A DNA stretch of 64,000 bases from Tatlockia sp. (GCA_013697955.1 JACCVV010000012.1:62001-126000); one strand, 5' to 3'. Shown: positions 37,243-47,233, counted from the stretch's first letter. Notes: generated by a model from the sequence alone, not told the origin. Made by a program: numbers and translations.

Positions 37243-38685
37243 CTAGCAACAACAGGAGGTAGATACTCCAGCAGATTCTAAAAGTGAGTCTAAAAGCTGT
37301 CCCGTTCGGTTACTGAAGAATCCAGCGCGAATTTCTGAGAAATCTTCTTCAACCTCCGCAATGGCTTCCACTATATCGATTCCAGGTTTATACGAATTTG
37401 TAATCAATTGCTCTAAACCCAACTTTTTTTGTGATTTCCTGGATTCATAGAAAAAGCTTCCATTCTTTATTTCTTTATCCAATTGATTAATAAGTGCCCG
37501 GATTTGGCGGAGTTGATTTGGTTTAAAACATGATTTGGATTTTTTGAAAAATTGAAGTGTAGATCTCTCTTTACCCTCAGCTTTAGTCTCGGGTATGACT
37601 GACTCATCTAAAAAATTTAATTTTACCTTAACTTTATCTAACTTTTCCAATTTAGGAGAAAACGATCCGGTTTTCCAATTAACTTGAGGTGAAAATCTCT
37701 TAAATTTTTGCGGTGAATTTATCTTCTCTGGCTCTGGAGATTCAACAACAAAGTTAAAAGCTTTTGCCAGTGAAAGTGGAGATAATAATTTTTTATCCCT
37801 TTCTACGAAGTTGAATTCGTTTTGTATGTACGTTTTCAATTCAACTTCATAACCCGACGGCTTATAAATCGAGGTGTTTTTGATAGGTTTTGATATAGGC
37901 TTATCATCAAAATGCAACTCCTCAGATCCCAATAGATGGGCGGAAACATTAGCTATCTCAGAATACAGTTTGTGTAAATTTTTTACTGAAAACAAAAGAT
38001 TCTCAGACAATTCCTTATCAAGTGCAGGGAAGGTATTTTCAAAATCAGGGAATGGACTTTCAGCAGCCGAATTTAAATGCCTTTTCAATTCCGAGATTAG
38101 TGTTTCAGATGGTATTAAATGTTCATGATAGTCTTCTAACAATGTTAATATAGGTTTTAAATTTGATTCACAGTGCGCTCTTAAATAATTTAAAGCTCTA
38201 AGTACTTTCGATGTTTTTAAACTTGTGCCACTTACTTCAATTGTTTCCGGCCACTGCATTCCAAAGCTTTCTGCCTGCGTTATAAAATCCATATAAATTG
38301 GCATTGCATCTGTTAAAAGATTTTTCTTCTTTATTATTATTTTTCGATCAAAAAAATAAATATAATCCTGGATCAAATGAATAAGATACTCTATCGAGGG
38401 AGTGTTCGTAAATTCTTCAAACTCTTCTAAAACATCTTGCTGAAAATCTTTATTAAATTCGTTGTTCTCAAACCTTCCAAAAAATTTTTTCAAATTTTCC
38501 GAATTAATTGGGGCACTTAATAATGTTTCTATAACTATTCCATTTTTTTCAGACCAGATATTTGTTAATGAATTTCGTTTTGCAAAATCTATTTCTTCCT
38601 GCGCAGACATAAAGACTCTAATAATTCGACCAATAATTATAATGTTCTTTACCGGTATATCTTCTGAAAATTCTAGATAAAACAT
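37243..38685 (-). CDS. Island paralog A: unknown protein ending in three cysteines
   Basis: 480 residues, AAAGGA before the ATG. No known family recognised. It is clearly related to the next upstream gene: shared N-terminal block (MFYLEF...IIIIGRIIRVFMSA), MPIYMDFI at 128-135, ESPFPDFE ending at 216 followed by PALDKEL, and KVKLNF at about 353-358. Residues 260-380 are Lys/Ser/Pro-rich and probably disordered; 385-470 is helical. The protein ends STSCCC. A run of C-terminal cysteines on a soluble protein suggests lipidation (prenylation or palmitoylation) in a host cell. No signal peptide. Confidence 0.6.
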   Translation of the reverse strand: MFYLEFSEDIPVKNIIIIGRIIRVFMSAQEEIDFAKRNSLTNIWSEKNGIVIETLLSAPINSENLKKFFGRFENNEFNKDFQQDVLEEFEEFTNTPSIEYLIHLIQDYIYFFDRKIIIKKKNLLTDAMPIYMDFITQAESFGMQWPETIEVSGTSLKTSKVLRALNYLRAHCESNLKPILTLLEDYHEHLIPSETLISELKRHLNSAAESPFPDFENTFPALDKELSENLLFSVKNLHKLYSEIANVSAHLLGSEELHFDDKPISKPIKNTSIYKPSGYEVELKTYIQNEFNFVERDKKLLSPLSLAKAFNFVVESPEPEKINSPQKFKRFSPQVNWKTGSFSPKLEKLDKVKVKLNFLDESVIPETKAEGKERSTLQFFKKSKSCFKPNQLRQIRALINQLDKEIKNGSFFYESRKSQKKLGLEQLITNSYKPGIDIVEAIAEVEEDFSEIRAGFFSNRTGQLLDSLLESAGVSTSCCC

Positions 38686-39392
38686 GAAAAATTCCTTTAC
38701 CTTTTTATGCCCTGCCCAGAAAATATCCTAGAGGTGCAACAATTCATTTTATTGCTCATTTAATGAAAGCCATTATATAGTTGCTGTATAATTAATCAAT
38801 ACTATTTATAAATAATTTGCTTGATTATCGGGTCAGGTCAAATTTAATCCTTTGATTTGATGCGTTAAATTGTTATCAAAGATTTAAGGTTCATAAGTTA
38901 AGATCTGACTATCTTCAATTTCTTTGAGACCTTTTGATGCACGTAAAAATAATTAAATTACTCAAATTTTTATAGATATTCTTTTCAAGAAAAGTTTTAG
39001 TCACAAACAAACGACTAGCTTAATTTTCAATGGCGAAAGCGATAACATCGGGATACCGATTAATTTCTAGTGGCACTCAAAAAAGTCGGCGGGATGGTTC
39101 ATTATAATACTACCTTTTACTTTTATTATTCTCATCGTTGTGCGTGTATACAGGGTTATTATTAATGTGATGCTGATCAGGTGCTTTTTGAATAATTAAA
39201 TATTCAGCGCATATTATTATATTTTACAGATTCCAAACTTATTGGATTTTGGCGAGGGATGAGACCTTATCAAAAATTAATGGGCAATGGCAAAGCTGAC
39301 ACGCCCATAATTATTGAGTTTTATACCAGTTATTTAAGCAACACCTTTGGAGCTGGACTCCAGAATTCTCCTATTATTTTTTACAAAACTGA
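38686..39392. other. Gene-free stretch between the two paralogs
   Basis: About 700 bp, AT-rich, without a convincing ORF, RNA gene, repeat or transposon end. It must hold the promoter of paralog A (possible TATAAT-like sites near 38790) and any 3' end of paralog B. Confidence 0.4.
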
Positions 39393-40871
39393 TTAACAAC
39401 AGCACTCATAACTATCATCTTCTTTTTCATTCGGATCATCTGCTGGATAGCAGGGGCTATGGTAGATAGCATAAGCAATAAGAACTGGCCAGCCAAGAGG
39501 AGGAAAGAGCAATAACAAAAGCATCTGGCCACATGAGAGTTCCCAATTTTTGGTCCCTTCAGTATTGGAAGATTTATTATTGACTGGTGTCAACTGAGGA
39601 TTTTGAGTTTTCTGGTCGAAAAACAGTGGCTTTGACTTAGTCGCTGGACGATAGGGTGTTAAAGGTGGTTTTCGCTTTTCAATCCTTGAGCTATTTTCAG
39701 CTACATTCAGCTCCAAATTCGGATTCTGAGTTGTAAAATTCAACTGTTTCTTTACGCTACTTAACTTATGATGTCTTTCAGATTCGGTTCCAAGGCTTTG
39801 TAATGGCGTCTGATTAGGTTTGTGTCTTAATGGCGTAACGCCATCTCTATCTTGGATATTACCGATCTTTAATACTGAGCTTACTTTTCCCGTAGTTAGT
39901 TTAGTAGGCGTACGACGTGGGGTAGGGCGTGGGGTAGAAAGTAGTTCTGGTTGATGCGAATAACCCAAAAGTTGCTTTATTATCTTGGATTCCACCCTTG
40001 CATTTGACATTTTCATGGGCGTTCGAAATTCTCTTTTTTCTAAATCAACAACAATATATTTGCTTTCATCAGGATGAGGGAAAATCTGGGATTTAAATTC
40101 AAGTTTATTCGTTTTAAAAATTTCATTTATTTGCTGGGTGATATTGAAATATAAATCGTTTAATTTTTCACCGTAAAATAAGGTATTCGCTTCCAGTTCC
40201 TTGCCAAGTACAGGCGATAATTTTTCAAAATCAGGAAATGGAGTTTCGTAGGCTGTGGTCAGAGTACGCTGTATTTTTGCTATTAATCGCTCTTCATCCA
40301 TAAAACCCTGCTCGTATCTTTCCAAAGTTTTTTCAATTTTGTTTAACAAACCCTGATGCATACTGGAGGCAAGCAAGGTTTCAAAAACCTGTTTAGTAGC
40401 TAGTTCCATGCCATTTACTATAATATTAGCCGGATAGGATGAAGCCATAAAAAGAAGTGATGAAGTCTGATGGATTAAATCCATATATACAGGCATTTCC
40501 TTCTTTAAAATGGGCGTTTCTTCCTTCATTAAGTCATGATTATGAAAATAACTATAACCCCTAATTGAATTGATTATATTATCAATGGATGAATGGTTAC
40601 TTTCCTTATACCACTCCAAGTATTCCTGTTTTAATGATTGACTTAGATAATCTTCCGTTATGTTATTCAAAAATAATTGCAAAATTCTTTGGTTAGGCAA
40701 AGTTTGTAGCAACATCTCTACTTCAACCCCGTCCTCTTCAGGCCGTAAAGTCGTTATAGAATACTGTTCGGCAAAACGTTTTCCATCCTCTGTAGACATG
40801 GTAATTTTAACAATACGCCCAATAATGGTTATGCATTTTATGGGTTGCCCATCAAATTCTATAGAAAACAT
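39393..40871 (-). CDS. Island paralog B: unknown protein with hydrophobic tail and C-terminal CCC
   Basis: 492 residues from the ATG at 40871, chosen because AGAGGA precedes it and the N-terminus then aligns with paralog A (MFSIEF against MFYLEF). Shared blocks: ITIIGRIVKITMS, MPVYMDLI (126-133), PFPDFE (211-216, the same positions as in A), PVLGKEL, and VKKQLNF (373-379). Residues 310-420 are rich in Thr, Pro and Arg (STPRPTPRRTPTK). Unlike A it has a hydrophobic stretch at about 449-471 (LLLLLFPPLGWPVLIAYAIY), then an acidic segment (DDPNEKEDD) and the end YECCC. Function unknown; a membrane-targeted effector is the favoured guess. Confidence 0.6.
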   Translation of the reverse strand: MFSIEFDGQPIKCITIIGRIVKITMSTEDGKRFAEQYSITTLRPEEDGVEVEMLLQTLPNQRILQLFLNNITEDYLSQSLKQEYLEWYKESNHSSIDNIINSIRGYSYFHNHDLMKEETPILKKEMPVYMDLIHQTSSLLFMASSYPANIIVNGMELATKQVFETLLASSMHQGLLNKIEKTLERYEQGFMDEERLIAKIQRTLTTAYETPFPDFEKLSPVLGKELEANTLFYGEKLNDLYFNITQQINEIFKTNKLEFKSQIFPHPDESKYIVVDLEKREFRTPMKMSNARVESKIIKQLLGYSHQPELLSTPRPTPRRTPTKLTTGKVSSVLKIGNIQDRDGVTPLRHKPNQTPLQSLGTESERHHKLSSVKKQLNFTTQNPNLELNVAENSSRIEKRKPPLTPYRPATKSKPLFFDQKTQNPQLTPVNNKSSNTEGTKNWELSCGQMLLLLLFPPLGWPVLIAYAIYHSPCYPADDPNEKEDDSYECCC

Positions 40872-41423
40872 AGCTAAATCCTCTAAATTGTGATTGATCA
40901 AAAAACTGGCAGCATGTAATAGCGGTTAGTCTATTTACCGATTATATAAACTTAAACCCGCTATAAATTTCTTATATTTGTCGATGCCGATTCGGTTAAT
41001 TGAATTATGGGAAATTCATCAGCTGGCAGGAGAATATAATTGAATTGGCTAAATTGTCAATAAAATGTGTGGCTTGAGTAAAAAATGGATCTGCTTTATG
41101 TGGGAAAATGTAAAGCGATTGATTTAGACGTATCTAAAATCTCAAACAAGTCTAGAAACCGGTGTTTACTGAACTTTCTAAGCGAGAGTAAATTTGTTTA
41201 AAGTTATAAACATCTAATTCATTTTAACCAATGTCAGTTCAGCCGAAATTGATTTTTGTTCATTAGCAACGTCTTTATCAATAGGCTGCTCATAACAATA
41301 ATAAAGATGCTTTATAAATAAAATAAGATGGATAGAACTCATAAGATCAAAAGCAAATTACACTCGCTTTATAAATGTATATTCTATATTTTTTTTAATT
41401 AACTTATTTCATTGGAAGATAAT
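40872..41423. other. Gene-free stretch upstream of paralog B
   Basis: About 550 bp between divergent paralog B and the ankyrin relic. Apart from a TATAAT candidate for paralog B nothing is recognised. Confidence 0.4.
40941..40946 (-). promoter_or_regulatory. Candidate -10 of paralog B
   Basis: Perfect TATAAT on the minus strand, 70 bp before the start codon; no good -35 at the usual distance, so an activator may be needed. Confidence 0.35.
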
Positions 41424-41847
41424 ATGAAAATAGAAGAAGACCCCTCTGCAGAGCTGGGTGAAGAAAGAATCATCCTGCAATTATCTGAAAAATCAGGAAA
41501 ACTACACACTGATGCTGCGCAACTTGCCTTTATAATCAATGGTCTTTTGGAAAAGGTAAGTTGACCTATAAAGCGGAAAATCTATATCAAAGTATCGATA
41601 TCAATGACGCATTGCAGCTATACAGAATAACCAGTTGGATATCGTTAAATTTCTTTACCATCACACCCTCAGTCTCCCGATGGCGGATGGTAGTGACGCC
41701 CTAAATTCGGCTGCAAAATTAGGGCATTTGGAAATTGTTGAATTGCTATCTAATCATCCAAAAGCAGATATAGAGAATGCACTCCGTCAAGCATCATACT
41801 TTAATCAATTTGAAGTGGTTAGTTTTAGCAAAACAAACTTTTTATAA
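41424..41847 (+). pseudogene. Decayed ankyrin-repeat gene
   Basis: An ATG at 41424 (GGAAG upstream) opens 46 codons ending TGA at 41562-41564. About 40 bp later a different frame carries ankyrin wording: AAIQNNQLDIVKFLYHH, then ALNSAAKLGHLEIVELLSNH and NALRQASYFNQFEVV, ending at 41847. The break in frame and the short length show a disrupted, truncated relic of an ankyrin protein rather than a working gene. Confidence 0.6.
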
Positions 41848-42548
41848 TATTTATAATCAGACATCGAACCCAAAATAAAAGTTTAAATAGTAAAATTGTT
41901 TAGATCCTGAAAAAAAAATCGAAAAAGAATTTTTCGCCCATCGGATACAAACCAATTTTCGCCATACAGGATATTTTTTGACGGTTCGAATATGGATAAA
42001 TTGTGAAATGTATAAAAAGGAGAATCATAGGGATTTCGCTCGAACTGAATTATAGTCAAAGCTCATTTGGTTAATAAGTTAAATTTAAAAATATATGAGG
42101 TACACTTACTGCTTTGCAAGAAGGTACTTAAGGTCGACAAGATTTAAGTAAAACTTAAATCTAATTCACCACTCACTTCATCCGTAAATAGGTCATCTAC
42201 CTATGTCAATACGGTTTTTGCTTCATACTTCAACTTGAAGTTAAATTCTCCGGTAATATAGTTTTTATTTCTAAAAAATTAACACTATTTGTTTAACTTT
42301 ATGATTTTAAACAATTTTGCGTGTAATGAGCGAGGCTAAGTTATAACGAAATATTTCTTTAATCAAGACATCACCACTAAGTTCCTGCTCATAATATACT
42401 CCAGTAAGCAGAAACTTTTTCAGTAAAATTAGAACAGGAAATTTCAGATTCGGCAAGCAAAAAGCCCAATTCCTTGAGCCTAAGCATGCCATTTCTTTCG
42501 GTCTTAGCAAAAGAAGATTTCCAGGAGTAAGGGTTTAGATATTGGGCT
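41848..42548. other. Gene-free AT-rich stretch
   Basis: About 700 bp with an AT inverted repeat (CGAAAAAGAATTTTTCG near 41920) and no convincing gene. A 67-codon minus-strand frame at 42307-42510 has no ribosome site and no recognisable content. Confidence 0.4.
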
Positions 42549-43037
42549 TTACCTTTCCGGATTATTTGATCTCGAACCGAGAGTTTTATCCAAACTTGCC
42601 TTTGAACCTATAATTTGCAATGAGGGTGATGCCCAATAAAGCACTTCATTTGAATTAATTATTTTATAGGGAAGCATCAAATTTTTATTTTTATCAAATC
42701 GCCAGAATTCGCCACAATAAAAACCGTCAGAATTTTGCGAAATCTTCTGTATGGAGTTTTTATTTTGATCAGTGAACTGGTTACAGTAAGTGCTATTGTG
42801 ATTGGGGGGGATTTTTAAAGGAGAACTGGCAAGTGACACCTCACCTTGTTTATTAAAGCCAAACATTATTCTGTTAACAGAGGAATAAAGATCAGTGCTA
42901 AAGCGAAAAATTAAAGTGGCAAATAACAACGTAATTATGGTGGCCTTTAAGCCTGGTAATCGCTTGTTCCTTGCTTGTAATATTTTGTAAAAAAACAACC
43001 AGCCTGCTATTAATCCTAAAATTTTTATAATTGTCAT
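42549..43037 (-). CDS. Small membrane protein overlapping the beta-lactamase-like gene
   Basis: 162 residues with two N-terminal TM segments (about 4-22 and 31-49) and a polar C-terminal part (YCNQFTDQNKNS, YCGEFWRFDKNKNLMLPYKI). AAGGAT lies 5 bp before the ATG. The first 140 bp overlap the upstream hydrolase gene in another frame. Either it is a coupled partner gene or the C-terminal membrane part of the same ancestral protein split off by a frameshift. Confidence 0.5.
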   Translation of the reverse strand: MTIIKILGLIAGWLFFYKILQARNKRLPGLKATIITLLFATLIFRFSTDLYSSVNRIMFGFNKQGEVSLASSPLKIPPNHNSTYCNQFTDQNKNSIQKISQNSDGFYCGEFWRFDKNKNLMLPYKIINSNEVLYWASPSLQIIGSKASLDKTLGSRSNNPER

Positions 43038-44208
43038 TTTTATCCTTATCTGTTTTTAAAATCTCAAAATTATTGCCATTGCTGCATATCAGCAATTCTT
43101 TTAAATTTTCGTCAATGAATTTGAAGGCACCAGATTTTTTGATATCACTCGGAGTCATGTTAGTCATGATGACGATTGAATTCCCCTGCTTTATATCAGC
43201 AATCAAAAGATTGCGATACCCAATATTCTGGCCAGCATGGCCGAAATAAGTCCCCTCCTTTGCTGGTTTTCCGTATTTATTTAATTTGACAATAAATCCC
43301 AAACCCATTTGCAAATTAGGGGCATGGCTTTCCGGGCGAACTGTCATCAATTGCGCACTGGATTTAGTCAAAATCTGTTGCTTATCCCCAGCGAGTGATT
43401 TCTGAATGGATATAAGAGCTTTGCCAAGATCAGTTGGTGTCGTCCAAAGTCCAGCGGCAGCTTTTTCTAAATAAATATAAGGGGCATCAGGTACCAATTG
43501 ATAATTTTCATAATAGGGTAACGCAAAATTTTTAACTGTTTTAGGTAGAGGTTGTTGAAAACTGCTTGAAGTCATATTCAGCGGTGCGAGGATTGAATCC
43601 TGCATTAATTGGGTGAATGTAGAATGATAAACATCAATCAAAGCTTGCTGAACAACGATATACCCTCCGCCCGAATATGAAAATTTTTGGCCAGGCTTGG
43701 TAGTGACTTGTATAGGTTTGGAATTTGCTGGTGATTTTCCGTCTAGAATTTCAACTAAAGTGGGTAGCTTGCTTCCCTTTTTATAGCCAATAAACCCGGA
43801 TACATTAAAACCGCCACTATGACTCAGTAAACGCCGCAATGTAATGGGCGATTTTTTTGTAAAATCATTCTGCGGAATTTTCCAGGATTGCAAATTCTGA
43901 TTGATATCACCATCCAGAGTTAATTTACCGTCCTGAACAGCTTTTATTGCAGCCATGGCGGTAATCGGTTTGCTTATCGATCCAGCCTGAAACAAAACTG
44001 ACGGCGTTACTAATTTTTTATTGGCCACATCCGCATAGCCATATCCTTTTGCCCAAACTAATTGATAATTTGAAAATACAGCGATACTTAGGCCAGGAAT
44101 AGTGTGTTTAGCCATCCCTTGATTTAACCAGTTATCAAAATCGGAAGAAGTTTTTGAGTGGGCTAGAGAGTAAAGGAGCATAAGAATCAAGCTAATTAGT
44201 CTAATCAT
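42898..44208 (-). CDS. Class C beta-lactamase-family serine hydrolase
   Basis: 436 residues, signal peptide about 1-18. Serine-hydrolase motifs: SISK (Ser77, Lys80), YSG at 178-180 in place of YxN, and HAG at 324-326 in place of KTG. These fit the AmpC/EstB/penicillin-binding-protein-like group (esterase or D-amino-acid peptidase) more than a true cephalosporinase. The catalytic domain is complete by about residue 385; the last 46 residues run through the start of the next gene in a different frame and have no family-like wording, so this tail may be the result of a frameshift. Confidence 0.8.
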   Translation of the reverse strand: MIRLISLILMLLYSLAHSKTSSDFDNWLNQGMAKHTIPGLSIAVFSNYQLVWAKGYGYADVANKKLVTPSVLFQAGSISKPITAMAAIKAVQDGKLTLDGDINQNLQSWKIPQNDFTKKSPITLRRLLSHSGGFNVSGFIGYKKGSKLPTLVEILDGKSPANSKPIQVTTKPGQKFSYSGGGYIVVQQALIDVYHSTFTQLMQDSILAPLNMTSSSFQQPLPKTVKNFALPYYENYQLVPDAPYIYLEKAAAGLWTTPTDLGKALISIQKSLAGDKQQILTKSSAQLMTVRPESHAPNLQMGLGFIVKLNKYGKPAKEGTYFGHAGQNIGYRNLLIADIKQGNSIVIMTNMTPSDIKKSGAFKFIDENLKELLICSNGNNFEILKTDKDKNDNYKNFRINSRLVVFLQNITSKEQAITRLKGHHNYVVICHFNFSL

Positions 44209-44635
44209 AAAGGCTTTGGAATGTTAAGGTCAGAATAGAATAGTTAATTATTCAATAGATTTCCATCTGAACTGGACGCATTGTAAAAATGATTCTTGCT
44301 TAGGACGAAAAATTGGTCAGCTCCTTAAAAAAATGTCTTGCCGCGGGCATGACAAATTTGGTCCATACAGAAAAACACATGCTAATAGTGGCTTTTAGCG
44401 AGCCTCAGATAAACGGAGCTCATCCTGAATTAATTTTCTCTTAATACCGCAGAAAATTTTTTTAGAGCTCACCTTTTAGAAAATAGTTGAATAAAATAAC
44501 CCAAATTAATTGATAGTATTTAGACCTCATCGGATTAATCATTGTTCTTTTTTAAATCATAATTTGTTGGTTGGAGCTTCTAAAGGCAATAAGATATTTT
44601 GCCTTATATCATTTAAATTTAAAGATCTTATTAAA
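44209..44635. other. Intergenic stretch at the right end of the island
   Basis: About 430 bp without a gene. It includes a plus-strand tandem TTAAT pair (44430 and 44441, 11 bp apart) that resembles a degenerate PmrA box but has no gene downstream on that strand. Confidence 0.4.
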
Positions 44636-45892
44636 CTACCCCAAAACAGCTTCAACCTGAGCAACATAACGTTGTACAGCGCCTTTATTTGCCTCTAGAA
44701 CCGACGTTGCGTTAGAGATAAGTTTTTGCTTTTTATCTTCATTCTGATGAACTGCGATAATTCTATCGGCTAAATCATCGGCATCTTTTGCAAGCTCAAT
44801 CGCTTGGGCTTCCTGTAAATCTCGGCAAATGGTTTTAAAATTATGGACATGAGGGCCGCTGAATACTGGTACTTGCATGGCGATAGGCTCTAGCACGTTA
44901 TGGCCACCAATGGGTACAAAACTTCCACCTACAAATGCATAATCCGCAACCTGGTAAAATCCCATTAGTTCGCCTAAAGAATCTAAAACGACCACTTCGT
45001 TATCTGGACTTAAGGTCTCAACCTTTGATCTCAGGCCAGTATTGAATCCTTTTTCAACAGCCAATTGGAAGACTTTTTGAAAACGCTCCGGATGACGAGG
45101 GGCGATTAGCAAAACCATATTGTTCAGGCTTGATTGAAGTTTTTTTAATGGATTCAGTAATTGCAACTCCTCATCCTCATGCGTTGAAGCAGCCATCACA
45201 ACGGGACGATCTTTACCCCAGCGTTCTTGCAGTTTCAAAAATACTTCCGAATTGATATTTTGGGTTTGTAAATCGAATTTCATGTTTCCCAAAACAATGA
45301 CCCGAGAATCATCGGCGCCAAGGGCCTTAAAGCGTTTCGCATCATCCTCTGACTGAGAAAAAATGGCTTTGAACTGATTAAGTAAGGGCTTGAACAGAAA
45401 ATCAGCTTTTTTATAGCCTTGATAAGAACGCTCTGCTAATCGCGCATTAATGAGGAAAAGCGGAACCTGAGCCTTTTGAGCGAAATGTATTAAATTAGGC
45501 CATAATTCTGTCTCAACGATGAGTCCGAGTCGAGGCTGTGCCTTTTTGAAAAAACGACGTATGACCCACGGCAAATCATAGGGAACAAAACGATGGCTAA
45601 CTTTGTCCCCAAAACGGATTTTTACACGTTCAGCACCGGTGGGTGTCATTGTGGTAATTAAAATTTTCCACTGCTTATTCAATAATTCATCTATCAAAGG
45701 AGTTACAGCGATGACCTCGCCGAGGGAGACTGCATGAACCCAGATATCCACTTTTTCTGCAGGTTTTTTATCCAGAGAGAAACGTTCAGCAATTCGATTG
45801 CGATAAGCAGGCAGGCTTTTACCTTTCCACCAGAGACGTGCTAATAGGTATGGGGTTAATAAATACATTATTAAAGAATAAAACCGGCGCAT
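44636..45892 (-). CDS. waaA: Kdo transferase WaaA
   Basis: Inner-membrane-anchored glycosyltransferase adding 3-deoxy-D-manno-octulosonate to lipid A precursor. 418 residues with an N-terminal TM anchor (LIMYLLTPYLLARL). Conserved: WVHAVSLGEVIAVTPLID, LIVETELWPNLI, FVGGSFVPIGGHNVLEPI and GPHVHNF. It lies 73 bp after proA on the same strand and may be read through from proBA. Confidence 0.94.
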   Translation of the reverse strand: MRRFYSLIMYLLTPYLLARLWWKGKSLPAYRNRIAERFSLDKKPAEKVDIWVHAVSLGEVIAVTPLIDELLNKQWKILITTMTPTGAERVKIRFGDKVSHRFVPYDLPWVIRRFFKKAQPRLGLIVETELWPNLIHFAQKAQVPLFLINARLAERSYQGYKKADFLFKPLLNQFKAIFSQSEDDAKRFKALGADDSRVIVLGNMKFDLQTQNINSEVFLKLQERWGKDRPVVMAASTHEDEELQLLNPLKKLQSSLNNMVLLIAPRHPERFQKVFQLAVEKGFNTGLRSKVETLSPDNEVVVLDSLGELMGFYQVADYAFVGGSFVPIGGHNVLEPIAMQVPVFSGPHVHNFKTICRDLQEAQAIELAKDADDLADRIIAVHQNEDKKQKLISNATSVLEANKGAVQRYVAQVEAVLG

Positions 45893-45965
45893 AAGGGTCT
45901 CTTTTCAAAAAAGGTCAATTATCCTGTAAATTTATATCTCAGTCTACAGCAGACGGTTTCTGCAA

Positions 45966-47208
45966 TTATTGCCGAATCTGCCCTTTACCTCGTACAATAT
46001 ATTTAAAGGTAGTGAGCTGCTCAACGCCGATAGGCCCTCGGGCATGTAGTTTTCCAGTAGCGATTCCCATTTCAGCACCCATGCCAAATTCACCGCCATC
46101 CGCAAATTGTGTAGATGTGTTATGCATAACAATCGCGCTATCTACTTCCTTCAAAAATTGATCTGCTGCTAATAAATCTTCGGTTATTATCGCATCCGTG
46201 TGTTGGGTTCCATGTAAATTTATATGTGCAATGGCTTCTGAAATCTCTTTTACTACCTTTACAGCAATAATTGCATCGAGAAATTCTGTATCGTAATCTT
46301 CCTCATCAACTGGTTTAACTTTAGAATTTAATTGGTAAACACTTTGATCGCCGCGAATTTCACATCCCGCTTTAGATAAATTATCTAATAATTCAGGTAA
46401 ATGAGATCCAACAATTTTCATCTATTAATAAAATTTCAGTAGCACCACAGATTCCCGTACGGCGCATTTTTGCATTCAAAACAATTTTATTGGCCATTAC
46501 TTTGTCGGCAGCCTTATGTAAATAGGTGTGACAAAGACCAGCTAAATGTTTAAAAATGGGTATACGTGTATTTTTCGAAACATATTCGATTAATTGCATG
46601 CCGCCGCGTGGGATAATGACGTCGATATAATCGTTCATAGATAGCATTTCCTCGACAGCAAAACGTTCGGGTGTCGGAATCATTTGAATGATATCAATTG
46701 GTAAATTAGTAGGTTGAAGTCCCGAATGCAAGGCATGCAAAATTGCCTGGGCTGAATGAAAACTTTCTGATCCGCCGCGCAAAATAACTGCATTTCCTGA
46801 TTTTAAACACAACCCTGCCGCATCAGCAGTAACATTAGGCCTTGATTCATAAATAACACCGACTACACCAATTGGAACGCGAACACGATTTATCTCCAAA
46901 CCATTGGGTGGGTAAATTTTTTCTAAAACTTGACCCACTGGATCTGGCAATATAGCGATTTTATCTAAGGCCTCTGCCATGGCTTCGATTCGTTCATCAT
47001 CTAATTTAAGGCGGTCCAGAAAGGAAAGGGGGAGATTATTTTGTTCAGCAAAACTCAGGTCTATTGTATTAGCATTTAAAATTAGCTTAGATCGCTCGCG
47101 AAGGGCCTTCGCCATTGAGTGTAAAGCGTTGGTCTTTACTTGACTCTCAGCAGTGGCAAGAATTTTTGAGGCTTTTTTAGCCGCTTGGCATAATCCTAAA
47201 ACATTCAT
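45966..47208 (-). pseudogene. proA: Gamma-glutamyl phosphate reductase, frameshifted
   Basis: NADPH-dependent second enzyme of proline synthesis. The frame from 47208 runs through the catalytic block [16 protein letters not shown] and then meets an early stop; the rest ([71 protein letters not shown]) continues in a neighbouring frame to 45966. Removing one A from the run at 46415-46418 restores a 413-residue ProA in one frame (E. coli 417). Either a real inactivating insertion, a recoding site or a sequence error. Upstream proB is intact and 25 bp away. Confidence 0.88.
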
Positions 47209-47233
47209 AATTTACCTTAAGCTTTTTATCGGT

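Noticed and set aside
42307-42510. 67-codon minus-strand frame in the island
   Set aside because: No ribosome site, no promoter and no recognisable content; insufficient support for a gene.
44429-44448. Plus-strand TTAAT pair 11 bp apart, PmrA-box-like
   Set aside because: Flanks match poorly and no credible gene follows on that strand before waaA.
44510-44698. 62-codon plus-strand frame
   Set aside because: Starts at a non-ATG codon without ribosome site and runs into the 3' end of waaA on the other strand.
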